Assembly: GCA_032717465.1 (NCBI GenBank)
Contig: CM064666.1
Coordinates: forward strand, 21,894,431-21,958,430
Origin: Coenobita brevimanus
Taxonomy: Eukaryota; Arthropoda; Malacostraca; Decapoda; Coenobitidae
DNA length: 64,000 bases
Reading direction: 5' to 3'
In this document: positions 23,701 to 35,407 of the stretch, one piece after another
How positions within the stretch are numbered: position 1 is the stretch's first letter
How the letters are laid out: the number at the start of each line of letters is the position of its first letter
The notes under the pieces: generated by a model
Told to the model about the DNA's origin: nothing
Database searches by the model: none
What the model saw: only the letters and a program-made list of their open reading frames with translations
Translations under genes and position numbers: made by a program

Positions 23701-24000
23701 GACCACCCTGTATCTTATTACAGTAAGAAGTTCACTCCACCTCAAAAGAACTACTCAACTATTGAGAAAGAGCTTTTGGCCTTGATTTTGGGTTTACAGC
23801 ATTTTTCATTTTATTTGTGTTCTGGTTTTGACCCCATAGTCATTTATACCGATCATAACCCACTGAAATTCCTTAGTAAGTTTAAAGATAAAAATCAGAG
23901 ATTGACAAGATGGAGTCTACTTCTTCAGGAGTATTCATTAGACATACAACATATCAAGGGGAAAGAAAATGTTATTGCAGATTGCTTATCTAGACTTTAG
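20768..24000 (+). pseudogene. pol: B2 pol: PR-IN-RT-RNase H, full length but broken
   Basis: Protease RDTGA, then breaks at 20992, 21226 and 21439. Integrase plus C-terminus is open for 453 codons (21454-22815; VDIVGPL, SDRGSNF, LERYHQ). A TAG at 22813-22815 separates it from 393 open codons (22819-24000) with RT and RNase H: YIDD at 23197-23208, then VDASNTGAGAVLLQ, IEKELLALILG and YTDHNPLKFL. The first RT catalytic Asp is His (CAT 23017-23019, SKFHLLKG). The stop at 23998-24000 is the natural end; no domain follows RNase H before the LTR, proving the IN-first order. Confidence 0.93.
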
Positions 24001-24063
24001 ACAGATTGTTTTAGAGTAATAAGAAATTTCCTTTGTAAATTTCTTTTTTCTTTTGTGGGGAGG

Positions 24064-24846
24064 TGTTACATAGCCTGTGATTTCATCATCCTTTGTGTAA
24101 TTCTAACGTACAGTATGCTGCATGTTTGATCACGAGCGTGTTCTACCTCACTCCCCCCTTCTACCCTTATAGTAGAGTAAGTCGTTCTTTCTGTTATTCA
24201 GAGCAGGAGTGTCAACTCTTTGTCCCCTATGGCTTCATTTGCGCGTCCTTCTTACAAGTTGTATCAAGCTCTGCTGGCCCCTTTATAATGAGCTCAGTCT
24301 CTACATTAATTGCCACTTAGATCTACTCCTCATTTTGTTCACATCTCTGTACAGTTGTTATTATTGTGAGTGCTCAGGAAGTCTCCAACCATCTAGCAGC
24401 TGTGTAATTTGAGTATAAGTGTTATTGCATTTTTTCTTGTACTGTATGTATAGCATGGGGTGTTAATTCGTAGGCCTAGTGAGGTTTTTGTGATTCATGT
24501 GTTTTAAGTGTCAGCCATTATTGATAATATTTTGTATCTGTAATAATATATCTTGCAATCACTGAGCATGATCCGGTTTTCTCATTTTATCAGTGCTGAC
24601 TTAGATAAATTTACAGTTGCTAATTTCGTGTTAATAGAGGCTATTGCAGTTAACCATATATTTAACCTGTTTTTTGCCATTACATTATCCTTATGAGTCC
24701 TGAATGTTTAGTTGTTAGTTTGAACATTAAACTTTAACTTGTAATTTTACCTAACTCTTTTGTTTTGAACCTGGAACTTTGCGGGACAGTAGTGATTTTT
24801 AGTATTCTCACTTAAAGTGTACATTATCTTTCTCTGTTCCGTAACA
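24064..24846 (+). repeat. 3' LTR of B2
   Basis: 783 bp, TGTTAC...GTAACA, preceded by TTTTGTGGGGAGG. Same subtype as the B2 5' LTR. Confidence 0.9.

Positions 24847-24847
<1 letters not shown>

Positions 24848-24931
<84 letters not shown>
24848..24931. repeat. (TA)n microsatellite
   Basis: Uninterrupted TA run starting one base after the B2 3' LTR. Its right neighbour is unrelated to the right flank of B1. Confidence 0.97.
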
Positions 24932-24933
<2 letters not shown>

Positions 24934-24983
24934 GTACAGTGTATTGATTGTTGACTTTCTATATTATATGCATTACCTTTTAA

Positions 24984-26067
24984 TGTCATCATTTAATTCG
25001 TGACAATGTTTTAGTATTATATTAGGAACTCTTGAAGAATGTTGAAATCCGTAGAGTTTTGCTCAGTCCGTTAACTGCTCGTTATTGCACTCAGATTGTA
25101 ACGAGTTTTCATAACTTTTATCATTGTTTTCATAAGTGACTGTCTTTCTGTATAGACAATGCGTTTCACTGAGCGATAATTTTTGTGTAATTGTTATTCA
25201 CACGTATTGCTTCTCTGACCGTTGAGTTGAGCCGCGCCCATTTCTCGTGCCTCGTGCCTTTGTAAATTCGTCAGTTGGTGTTGGAGAGCCACGGGAGTAG
25301 GAGTCGTTGAGCGCGGTGCTGAGGAAGACCCTCATCGCAGCGGCTAGTCTCCAGTAGTTCTTCGATTTCCTGTATCTCCCCACCAAGTTGGTGATCGGCG
25401 ATAGTTGGACCTTAGCAGTTAGAGATGCTCAGCCTCTTCACAGCTATACCTCTGTTCCCTCCACTGACTAGTATTTCTGTTCTATTTCCTAGGCTTAAGA
25501 TTAATTAGCTACTTGAATGTGAGTGAGTGTATTCCCTTTGATATTTGAATTCATTTTGAGATTCTTGTAACATAAACTTTTGTTTATGTTACATTAAGTT
25601 TAAAGAAAGGAATTGTAAATTTATTAATTACAAGTGTAGAATCGTGTTTGATTTCTTCACATTGTGCTTTCTTTAATTTGCTTATCCCAGTTTGCACAAA
25701 TTTCTTATATTAATCACAACTGGTATTTAGGCCAGTTCTTTGGTATTAATTCTTAGATCCGTTGTGCCAACTAGGAGTTAAGCATCAGCAAGAACTTGTC
25801 TCGATTATTATTATTACTGATTGTCAAGGGTGCAAGGATCACACTTTCTCAGAGGCCAACAGTATCAACAATTCAGCATTCATGAGTAGTTAGTCTCCGC
25901 TGTGTACTGTTGAGAAAGTTTATAATATTCTCGTGTTTAGAGACTCAGCGAAGTAAGCCGGCATAAAGTAAAATTTACTAGTTTCACAAATCAATTCCTT
26001 GTGTCAACTGATAAATATATATACAGTATATTAGCATTATATTCATAATTCCTCTTCGCCCGTGACA
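24984..26067 (+). repeat. Probable LTR of family D
   Basis: The right end is set by a primer-site-like sequence two bases beyond it (26070-26088, TGGCGACCTCATTCCAGGA, close to the B primer site). The left end is inferred from matching TGTCA...TGACA termini, giving 1084 bp. No second LTR is seen, so the left boundary is uncertain. It contains a perfect 28-nt hairpin at 25566-25593. Confidence 0.5.
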
Positions 26068-26401
26068 TCTGGCGACCTCATTCCAGGATATAACTCCTAG
26101 CTTTAAAGTTATTAACGAAATAATACTCACTCTTGGCTACTGTAGTTATTAGTTATCATTAAAGTTTATAGGCACTACCTTACTGGTGGTTATTCATTCG
26201 GCTTTATTAATTTTATGTAAAAGTTTTCCTAGTCAGTTGCATTTTTTTTATTTCTTTCTTTAGCAGTTTAACTAGATGAAACTGGTCACCATCAGCCTGT
26301 GCCTATATATTTTACTTTTGATTATTAGCAATTATCTGCGACACAGCAGCCAGTACGTCAGTCTTTAGTCCATTCAGTCTTACTGTAGTTGAGTTAGCAT
26401 C

Positions 26402-27786
26402 ATGGCTACTAGTATATAGTATATATACACGAAGCCAAGGATATGGGGCTTACCAATCCCCAGGAAATTAAAGACTATGTGTTCTCACAGTACAGTTATG
26501 AACAGCAACGTAAGAATGTTGCCTCTGAAGAGAGGAAAATTCAAATTGAACATGAGCAAGAACAGTGTGAGGAATGTGAAAGAGAATGTGAATACGAGTG
26601 AGAACAGCACGAAAACAAGCATGCCGAGCACAAGGCACGTGAGAAGCATGAGCTTGAGGTGTTGAAGCTCAAGCAAGACTCCTTGGCTGCAGGCACATCT
26701 GGTACAGCCAACCCGAGCTACACGAGTGCTCTCTCACACACGTTCTGGCAACCCCGTACCTCACGCTTCCTTCATACAAGGAAGGCGAGTAAATCTAGTC
26801 ATTCAAAGCTCGTTTCGAGGACATGGCGCAGCTTTACCAGCTGGATGAGGCAGCTACGCGGCTCCAGTTTTTTATCTTGTTTGAGGTCCCTGCCCTCAAT
26901 ATTCTCCACATAATTCGTGGGGACAATCTCACGTATGAGATGATGAAGGCCGCATTCATCAAAGTGTACAGTCTCACAGTTGATGATGCCAGGAGTCAGT
27001 TCATGAGTGTGCATCTCCAAGAAAAGGAGATTGCTGTTCAGTTCCTCGACCATCTCACTGCTTCCTTAGATGAGTGGACGGAGAAAGACGAGACCCCTAG
27101 CACGCGAGAGGGGATAATTGACCTCATGCTGCGCACACAGCTAGAAAAATTGTGGCCTGCTCAAGATTTGTCAGGTAAAGGATGCCAGCTAAATGGCGGA
27201 AAAGGCTGATGCATTCTTCACTGCGTATGGGTACCAAACTCGTAAGCAACAGACCTGGAACAGGAAAAGTACTGCCAAGTCTGGGAAGTTATCTCAGACT
27301 GAACCCCAGCATCAAGGCTGTTCTCAGAATAATGGCCACGGTCCAAACAAACCACAGAAGAAAGACCAGGGGCAGAATACGCAGAAACCCTATTGGAAGA
27401 GGTACAAGCATTAACCCAACCAGCAGCAGTATCTCAAGCAGCAGCAGAACAAGCACAAACCACGTAACTCTCAGTCAGGACAATCAGCTTTAGTGTTTCA
27501 TAGGCAGAAGGCAAATGCTGCATTAATACCCCAACAGCAGTACGGCGGTGCTGTCCCCACCAGTACAGGTACTTCCTCACAATTCACTAGTCCCCCTCAG
27601 ATGGTGAACCCTCCTCCACAGGTGGTCAATGCTCCAACTCCTCAGATGGTGAGTATGACCTGTCACGGCCCTACCATCTTTCCCCAGGAACGACCCAAAC
27701 TAGGCCGGCAATCCCAGATGTTGTTTAAGCCGGCTTATACAAACTGTCTTACAAACTGCCTCCTCCTACCTGGCCGGCTTTCTTAA
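26402..27786 (+). pseudogene. gag: Family D gag, broken
   Basis: From ATG 26402 the frame is broken by early stops, but translated pieces read as a gag: an Asn/Pro-rich start (GLTNPQEIKDY), a highly charged EH-rich coiled coil (26500-26680), an LPSYKEGE-like lead-in with two stops near 26790, then a capsid segment open at 26823-27209 (RFEDMAQLYQLDEAATRLQF, MSVHLQEKEIAVQFLDHL). A Gln/Asn/Pro-rich tail follows to about 27786. No zinc knuckle and no pol follow; the element is cut by the sequence carrying the cold-shock gene. It is related in plan and primer site to family B. Confidence 0.6.
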
Positions 27787-27799
27787 TCTACTGGTGGGA

Positions 27800-27863
27800 G
27801 CACCAATCATCATCTGGCTGGTCTTGCTTCTGGCCAATGGCAGACCAGCTGGGGGGTATATAA
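27800..27863 (+). promoter_or_regulatory. Promoter-like block upstream of the cold-shock gene
   Basis: Two CCAAT words (near 27810 and 27835) and a TATA box GGTATATAATC at about 27856-27865, some 25-30 bp before the likely mRNA start near 27889. Sequence-only inference. Confidence 0.45.
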
Positions 27864-27989
27864 TCTCCTCCACGACTTTTGGAAGTTGCATGAGGAGAAG
27901 AAGTAGCAGTTGAGAAGGCAACACGTCTTGGGACTTTCTATCCAGCATCACTTCATCTCGAATCTCAATCCAGCAGCTGAAGATCCACT

Positions 27990-29117
27990 ATGGCAGCCAA
28001 GGTTGTGGGGCACGTGAAATGGTACAACATTCGGAAGGGCTACGGCTTCCTGATTCGCCGTGATTCAGGGGAGGAAGTGTTCCTCCACCGCTCCTCCATC
28101 GTGGCCCCCAACCCTGCCCATCCTGTGCCTACGGTTGCTGCTGGCGAGGTGGTGGAGTTTGTGGTGGAAGAGGATGCTAAGGGCCCTGCAGCTGCTTTCG
28201 TCACCGGCCCTGCAGGCCAGGCAGTGTGGGGCTCTCTCCACGCCCTCCCCCGTCGTAGACGTCGTCGTCAGCTTCCACCTGCTGCTCCTGCCTCCTTCCC
28301 TACCTCCTCTGCCTCTACCATCATAGCCATGTGTGTGGAGGTTGCCAAGGCTTTCTCGGGGGGAGATCTGGCAGTTTTTGCCCAGCGCCTGCCCGTCATC
28401 TTCCAGGCCAACAGGCTCCCTGCCATCTCTATCTCCGAGTCTTTTTCCTCCACACCCGTGGTGCAGAGGAGGCCTGGCAGGAGGGCTGCTCGACGTCATC
28501 CTGGGCCATCTGCAACCCCCACCTCCTTGGTCCCGAGGGTGCTGCAGCTGCAGCCCTCTACTCCACCGACGAGGATACAGCTGTCGGGCCGTGCAGTCTC
28601 CCGCCGGTCTGCTTCTCAGCCTCTCTCAGAGGTGCCCATGGAGGTGGGGGATGTCACACATTCTTCGCCATCTGAAGTTGCAGCTCCTGTTTCTTATGCA
28701 CCTCCACCACCTCCACCACCAGAGGACCAGACACCAGCGAGCCTCAAGCCTCCACCACCACCACCACCACCACCAGAGGACCAGGAACCAGCGAGTCCTA
28801 AGCCTTCCCGTTCGTCACGGCACATCTCTTGGGACGACTTTGCCTCCCTTCCACAGCTGGACCTCGAGATCTTCGAGGACCAGCTGGTCCATTACAAGGA
28901 CCTGGCACCGGAGGAGCCTGACGAGCGGGAATTTACTAAGGGGGACTTCCGGCGAGCTTTGCTCTCCTTCAACGAGCTGCGCCGGGGGTCCCTCCAGGCT
29001 GTTACCGACCCCGAGGAGTGTCGTATCATCTCCTACACCCTCGGGGTCGTGAAGTCCCACCTTTCCGCTGGTCCTGACTCGAACTCTGACTCTGGATCCC
29101 GTTCCTCGACGGTGTAG
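27990..29117 (+). CDS. Cold-shock-domain (Y-box-like) protein, intronless
   Basis: 375 codons in one exon. ATG is in good context (A at -3, G at +4). Residues about 5-75 form a cold-shock domain: GHVKWYNIRKGYGFL contains the RNP1-type KGYGF, VFLHRSSI the RNP2-type motif, and GEVVEFVVEEDAKGP the Y-box-like third part, so binding to single-stranded RNA or DNA is expected. Next come an Arg6 run (about 89-94), Ser/Pro-rich linkers, two proline runs each followed by a PPEDQ-type repeat, and an acidic C-terminal domain (about 275-360; ISWDDFASLPQL, EFTKGDFRRALLSFNELR) I do not recognise. GC-rich unlike its surroundings. The ORF is intact amid wrecked transposons. It could be an expressed retrogene, a host gene or cargo of a mobile element. 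Confidence 0.82.
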   Translation: MAAKVVGHVKWYNIRKGYGFLIRRDSGEEVFLHRSSIVAPNPAHPVPTVAAGEVVEFVVEEDAKGPAAAFVTGPAGQAVWGSLHALPRRRRRRQLPPAAPASFPTSSASTIIAMCVEVAKAFSGGDLAVFAQRLPVIFQANRLPAISISESFSSTPVVQRRPGRRAARRHPGPSATPTSLVPRVLQLQPSTPPTRIQLSGRAVSRRSASQPLSEVPMEVGDVTHSSPSEVAAPVSYAPPPPPPPEDQTPASLKPPPPPPPPPEDQEPASPKPSRSSRHISWDDFASLPQLDLEIFEDQLVHYKDLAPEEPDEREFTKGDFRRALLSFNELRRGSLQAVTDPEECRIISYTLGVVKSHLSAGPDSNSDSGSRSSTV

Positions 29118-29299
29118 TACCCAGTCTTTCTGCTACTGCCTCTTTGTCACTGCCTCCCTACAGCCTCAGCCATCTAGTTCCTGCAACAGCCTGCCTGCCC
29201 TACTTCTGCTTCTTGTACCTATTGTGGACTGTGGGTGCATCTGTATGTGTATATATATGTGTATGTATATTCAGTGTGTGTATACTGTAACTGTTTGGC

Positions 29300-29345
29300 T
29301 TAATGGCCACATTAAGGCCGATGGCCATTAAAAAAAAAAAAAATC
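29300..29345 (+). terminator. 3' hairpin and poly(A) tract of the cold-shock segment
   Basis: Perfect 10-bp stem TTAATGGCCA / TGGCCATTAA (29300-29331, 12-nt loop) running straight into about 14 A. The 9-mer TGGAAGTTG follows at 29346-29354 and also occurs at 27880-27888, just where the transcript would begin, so 27889-29345 looks like a retroposed unit. Confidence 0.55.
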
Positions 29346-29484
29346 TGGAAGTTGACTTTTATGCATTGTCGCGAAGGGTGCAGACGTGGTTCTCGTTGCA
29401 CTCTTCTCTAGCTTTCCAAGGCTGCCTCACTGGTAGTTTTCTACAAAGCACCAATAAAGGTTAGGTTAGCTAGTTCCAATATTC

Positions 29485-30403
29485 CTTTCTGTCCTTAACA
29501 AAGATATAGCAGGTGTCATAATTTCCACTGATGCTTCCCTTAAAGGTTTAGGTGCTGTATTGACGCAAGAGGATAAACGAGGAAAATACCAACCCATTGC
29601 CTTTGCCAGTAGACAAGTAAAAGGAGCAGAGACAAATTACTGTACAACAGACTTCGAAGCCCTAGCAGTGGTATTTGCTCTACAGAAATTTCGTGACCTC
29701 GTGGTCAGATACGAAATTCACCTATACACAGACCACAAGCCTCTCGTGGGCATGTTCCAAGAAAAACTCCTCTCTGGGAGGAGAGCACGATAGAAAGGTA
29801 AAATCCAGAATTACAATGTAAATATTCTCTACATAAAAGGTAAAGTAAATTTAGCTGCCGATGCCTTATCACGAAACCCGTTAGCCAATGTTGCTACAAT
29901 AAAAGGGGAATCATTCTCCAACAATGATAAAACGATCCCCACAAATCAAGAAATTTCACACGCACGAAGACAGGACTCAGTATGGTCTAAAGTACTACAT
30001 CATCTTGAGTCAGGCGATGATGTACCATTACTCAAGTTACAGGTACCACATGAACAATTCACAATGGTAAACAGCGCCTTATATAGGGTAAATCCAGAAC
30101 AAACAAATCACAGAAGCAATAATAGGCAGTAATGATACCTCACATTTTAAGGGTAATACACGATAGTCCACATGCAGGGCATCCTGGCAAGGTCAGGGCA
30201 GTCAGACAGGCCCGGATGTCATATTATTGGCCAACGTTACGCAAAGACATACATAATCATATAGACAGATGCGAGTCATGTGCGAAACATAAAGGTTACA
30301 CGTTACCTGCACTTATAGGACAATATCCTGTACCTAGACAACCGTGGGACACTGTCACGGTTGATTTACTTAAATTATCCTTAACTACCCATCACAATCA
30401 ATA
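29485..30403 (+). pseudogene. pol: Family C pol part 1: RNase H and integrase N-terminus
   Basis: RNase H from STDASLKGLGAVLTQ through YTDHKPLVGMF, a TAG at 29791-29793, then IKGKVNLAADALSR, the usual end of the RNase H region. The integrase zinc domain follows (30132-30404: HDSPHAGHPGK ... CESCAKHKG) up to PWDTVTVDLLKLSL with the first catalytic Asp. It ends where the LINE begins. Confidence 0.85.
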
Positions 30404-31612
30404 GGAAGGGAAGAGATTGTGTAGATCAGATATTCATTCTTAGATATTTAGTGGAAAAATTTCTAGAGAAGGGAAAGAAGTTGTATGCGGCTTTCATGGA
30501 TTTGGAGAAAGCATATGACAGGGTGGATAGACAAGGATTGTGGAAAGCGTTAAAAATATATGGAGTAAATGGGAAGATGTTGAATGCTGTGAAGAGTATG
30601 TACAATGGTGCGAAGGCTGCAGTACGTGTGGATGGTGAACTAAGTGAAGTTTTCTCTTTGAAAGTTGGGTTGAAACAGGGATGTGTCATGTCTCCATGGT
30701 TGTTCAATCTGTACATGGATGGGGTAATAAAAGAGGTACAAGGTAGGGTAGTGGATGTTGGAGTGGCCCTGGTGAGAGAGGATAGTGTTTGGAAACTCCC
30801 TGTACTGTTGTTTGCAGATGATACTGTGTTGTTGAGTGAAGACGAAGGGGAGCTGCAAGGCTTGGTGGATGAGTTTGAGAGAGTGTGTAAGAAACGGAAT
30901 CTAAAGGTGAATGTAGGGAAGAGTAAAGTGATGGTATTTGAGAGAGGTGAAGTCAGTGAATGTATAGCGAGGTTGGATGGTGAGGAATTGGAAAATGTGA
31001 GTACGTTTAAGTACTTGGGTAGTGTGATGAGTAAGGATGGAGGTTTGGAGTGTGAAGTGCTTGAAAGGGTACAGCAGGGAAGAAAGGTTGCTGGTTCTTT
31101 GAAAGCAGTGATAAGAAACAGGGAAGTGAGCATGGAAGTGAAAAAGTTACTACAGGACAGTATTGTGATACCAACTCTAACGTACGGAAGTGAAGCTTGG
31201 ACGTTGTTGGAAGGACACAAGTCAAGAGTGAGAGCAGTGGAAATGAGTTATTTAAGAGGAGCCTGTGGTCACATGGAGAGACAGGCTGACGAATAAGGAT
31301 ATAAAGGAGCGTTGTGGTGTTGATGTGGATGTGATAGGAAGCGTTATGAGGAACACACTGAGGTGGTTTGGCCATGTGGAGAGGATGGAGGGTGAAAGAT
31401 TGACGAATAGAGTGTATGTGAGAAAGGTGGAGGGGGGAAGAGGGAGAGGGAGGCCGAGGATGAGACGGAGGGATAGGGTGGAGAGGTATATGAGAGAGGG
31501 GGGGGGTGAGTTGGGAGCAGGGCAGTGAAATGGCGGGGGACAGGGCGACTTGGAGGCGATTTGTTTGTGGCCACCCCAAACGGGATTGAGGCGTCTGGCA
31601 ATAGATATATAG
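30404..31612 (+). mobile_element. 5'-truncated LINE inserted in family C integrase
   Basis: 1209 bp flanked by perfect 10-bp duplications ACAATCAATA (30394-30403 and 31613-31622); without the insert the integrase reads straight through. It ends with a short ATAGATATATAG tail. Confidence 0.9.
30407..31528 (+). pseudogene. LINE reverse transcriptase, 5'-truncated
   Basis: Starts inside RT (GRDCVDQIFILR) and runs through MDLEKAYDRVDR, GLKQGCVMSPWLFNLYMD, the catalytic FADD (30811-30822) and the thumb (FKYLGSVMS). After a frame break near 31262 the C-terminal LRWFGHVERMEGERL and RGRPRMRRRD region follows, close to the LINE tails at 7651 and 17617. Non-LTR type; clade not assigned. It cannot act alone because the endonuclease part is absent. 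Confidence 0.88.
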
Positions 31613-32306
31613 ACAATCAATATCTCATCGTTGCAACTGATCACTTCTCACGATTTGTGATCATGGTTCCAATTAAGGATAAAACAGCAGAAACAGTCGC
31701 AAGGGTATTCACTGATAGTGTGATCTGTAGGTTCACCACACCAAGATGCTAATAAGCGACAATGGTGGTGAATTTAACCCCGAAATTTTACAAGAACTAT
31801 GTAAACAATACAATATAAAGAAAGTTAATATCTTGGCCTACCATCCAACTTCCAATGCATTGGTGGAAAGGCAGAATAAAAAAATATTAGATATACTACG
31901 GCATATTCTCGATGAAAAGTACGCAAACTGGGATGACTGGATCCCCAGAGTTGAAGCATCACCTATCTGTGCAATTAAGAAATCAATGGGAGATACACCT
32001 CATTTCATCATTTACGGGTCAGATAAACGTCTCCCTTATGAGACGTTAGAGGGCGAGCAAATTCCCATATATAATTATGACGATTATCCAAAACGTTGCT
32101 TATGTGAATTTCAAGAAATACACACAAAGGTAAAGAAACAGTTAGCAATGTCCAAGGAAGAAATGACAGAATCATTTAATAAGAAGACAAAAGAATCAAA
32201 TATCAGCATAGGTGATATCGCCTATAGCCTCATTCACACTAGAAATTACAGTCACCTAAATTTGAAGGCCCATACAGGGTTATTAAAAGAAAAGTTAATA
32301 AGGTAG
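31613..32306 (+). pseudogene. pol: Family C pol part 2: integrase core and C-terminus
   Basis: Continues the integrase interrupted at 30403: ATDHFSRFVIMVPIKDKTAE, then the second Asp (SDNGGEF) and the Glu in ALVERQNKK, then WDDWIPRVEA and a C-terminal region like family A. A frame change occurs at about 31740-31746. 32307-32635 is a degraded joint with no clear ORF. Confidence 0.85.
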
Positions 32307-32635
32307 TGATAAAGTCACTATCGAGTGACGAAGAAAAAGAAACATATTGATCACTTGAAGAAGGTCTCAAGAAATTTAGCTTGCAACTATAAAACACAAG
32401 AAACGATCGAAAACCCTAGTACACACGGTGAAAATAAACCTGAAGCAATTAACACATATCGGAATAAACTGCGGTAGCATACCAGACAAACATAGGTACA
32501 ACCAATACAACTCTCACCATAACAAGGCATTGACATGACTTAGAAATCGATTTAGACTCCTTTTATAGGTAATAGGATTAAACAGGCCAAGATATCTGTA
32601 TTATTCATCATCACTATCATCACCCTTAGCATAAC

Positions 32636-34387
32636 TTGCTAACAATCGTGGATTACATCTCTAATACAGTTGTTCTTTCGGTTGGTAAAGATGAGGCAAA
32701 TAATTCCATGGGTCATGTTCCTGTTGATATCAAGAGGATCACCTCACATCCTCAACATCTAGTCCGTCAGGGTTGCCTGATAGTCCCAACAACCTCAACA
32801 GCAATAGTGCAGGACAATAAGTACCGAAGTTAGTTTGGACATACTGTAAGACATACCAAGAATGTTACAGAAGATATCAGGACCACCTAGAAATCTGGAA
32901 GCGGTATTACAATAGCCTTCTTCACATGATCACCCCACACAGGAAGTAGCTGAAATAATTAAATTAACTGACTGGAAGCTAGAACAGGTTAAGCACGTGA
33001 TGATCACCATGATCCAGGATATCCCATCAGCTGGGAGTAACACATTGGAGACAAGAAACGACATCAGAAAAACACGTAAGAGACGCGGTTTGTTCGACCT
33101 AGGTGGAGCAATTTTAGGGAAGATTATTGGACTAGCTACAGAAAATGATGTAGAGGAAATTAATAACAAACTTAACTAAATAGCATAAAGTCTCTCATAC
33201 CAACATAAGTTAGCTGATACTCAGAACTCCTTATTGCTGAAGATTATAAAGAACCTTAGGAAGGCAGAAGCATCAACTCTAGGAATTGTGGAGAAAATAA
33301 ATGCACTAGAAGCTATCAATACACTAATCCAACACCTCTCTGTGATCATAGAACATATTGATGTAATAATATTACGGTTAGACAATACTAGAGCTCAGTA
33401 CTAGACCTTCATGAATAGAATTGCTAATGCTGGTATTGGAAGGATCACCATTAATTTACTACCCATTCACAACCTCCGTCAAAAAATTAGTCAAGGCATA
33501 CATAAGCATTGATTGAAACCTTTGTTTGAGGAAAAAAATCTGTTCCTGGAAGCAACATTCACAACAACATCAATGGTAGTTCATTTATCATTTGTAACGG
33601 ATGGTTTTTTCACAGTCTATCAAATATAACCTTTTCCTTCTGAGAAAGATGGCTCATTAGTCACCATCAACATCAAAACAGAAGTCATCATGGTCTCCAA
33701 GAAACAGGACGCTGTCACTTTCACTAGTGAAACAATAACTGAGCTCAAATGTCACACATCATTACATGCATTACACCTTTGTTCTGCGTGCATCTTCACG
33801 TTTCAGCCAACTGAGACAGTCCCTTGTGAAATGGCCATCATGATAGATCATGACATCCCTCATCATTGCAACTTCACATTTGCTCCAGATAAACTCATCC
33901 ACCATCAACGCATTGGACATTCACAGTTCTATTTCATTAAAAATACATCAGTTTTTGTGACTTGCCCAGACACACCTCCAGCCCATACACCAGCATCTGG
34001 TTTATACATCTCACCAGATTAATGTGCAGTCCTGACACCTACACCATCTACCTTCCCCACTAAAAACCATTATGCCATTCTCAACCACACACACACAAAT
34101 ACTTCCAGCCACTGCCTAGGATGAACTTGAACGTAAGTGCACACATTAAGTTGACTTCACCCAAGTATGAAACCATGCAATTAATAAATCAGACAATACA
34201 ACCTTGGGAAGAATACAGTAGGATTATATTTAACCCATATTATGTATACAGCCCAACTCCAGTCATCTTCGTAATTTTTTCCATCATATTTACTGTATTA
34301 ATTTTGGCCATGCACAGAATGCATGCAAGGATTGCTAACCTGGAATCAATGTTTAAGAACGGTTCTGTACTAGTGAGACAAAACTGA
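32636..34387 (+). pseudogene. env: Family C F-like envelope gene, broken
   Basis: A piece at 32997-33179 holds a polybasic furin-type site (RKTRKRR, about 33066-33086) followed by GLFDLGGAILGKIIGLAT, the same arrangement as family A env but with different residues. A Cys-rich ectodomain piece follows (33690-34022), then a C-terminal piece (34121-34387) with a membrane segment (VIFVIFSIIFTVLIL) and a short basic tail. At least four breaks. Expected role if intact: membrane fusion. Confidence 0.75.
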
Positions 34388-34459
34388 GTAAATATTGTAT
34401 ATATATTTTATATAAAAACAAAATATGGGTTACTATATAATATTGGCTTACTTTAATTA

Positions 34460-35346
<887 letters not shown>

Positions 35347-35407
35347 CCTCCCCACAAAGAAAAAGAAATTTACAAAGGAAATTTCTTATTACTCTAAAAT
35401 AATCTGT

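Larger units (their letters stand above)
18533..24846 (+). mobile_element. Family B (Gmr1-like) gypsy element, copy B2
   Basis: 6314 bp: 5' LTR 18533-19311, primer site 19318-19335 (one change: TGGCAACC), gag, PR, IN, RT, RNase H, polypurine tract, 3' LTR 24064-24846. Both LTRs are of the same subtype. (TA)n lies on both sides. Confidence 0.93.
29480..34430 (+). mobile_element. Family C env-bearing gypsy element, degraded, 5'-truncated
   Basis: RNase H, integrase and F-like env remains in standard gypsy order, related to family A but clearly diverged. The left end starts inside RT/RNase H. The integrase is split by a LINE. The 3' LTR is not securely seen; an A-rich tract near 34420-34435 may be its polypurine tract. 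29346-29479 holds no gene. Confidence 0.8.

Noticed and set aside
28065..29060. Other-frame and antisense ORFs over the cold-shock gene
   Set aside because: The frame with the cold-shock domain explains the region; others are by-products of high GC.
30426..31644. Long minus-strand ORFs opposite the LINE RT
   Set aside because: Ser/Pro/Thr-rich antisense shadow of the G-rich LINE coding strand.
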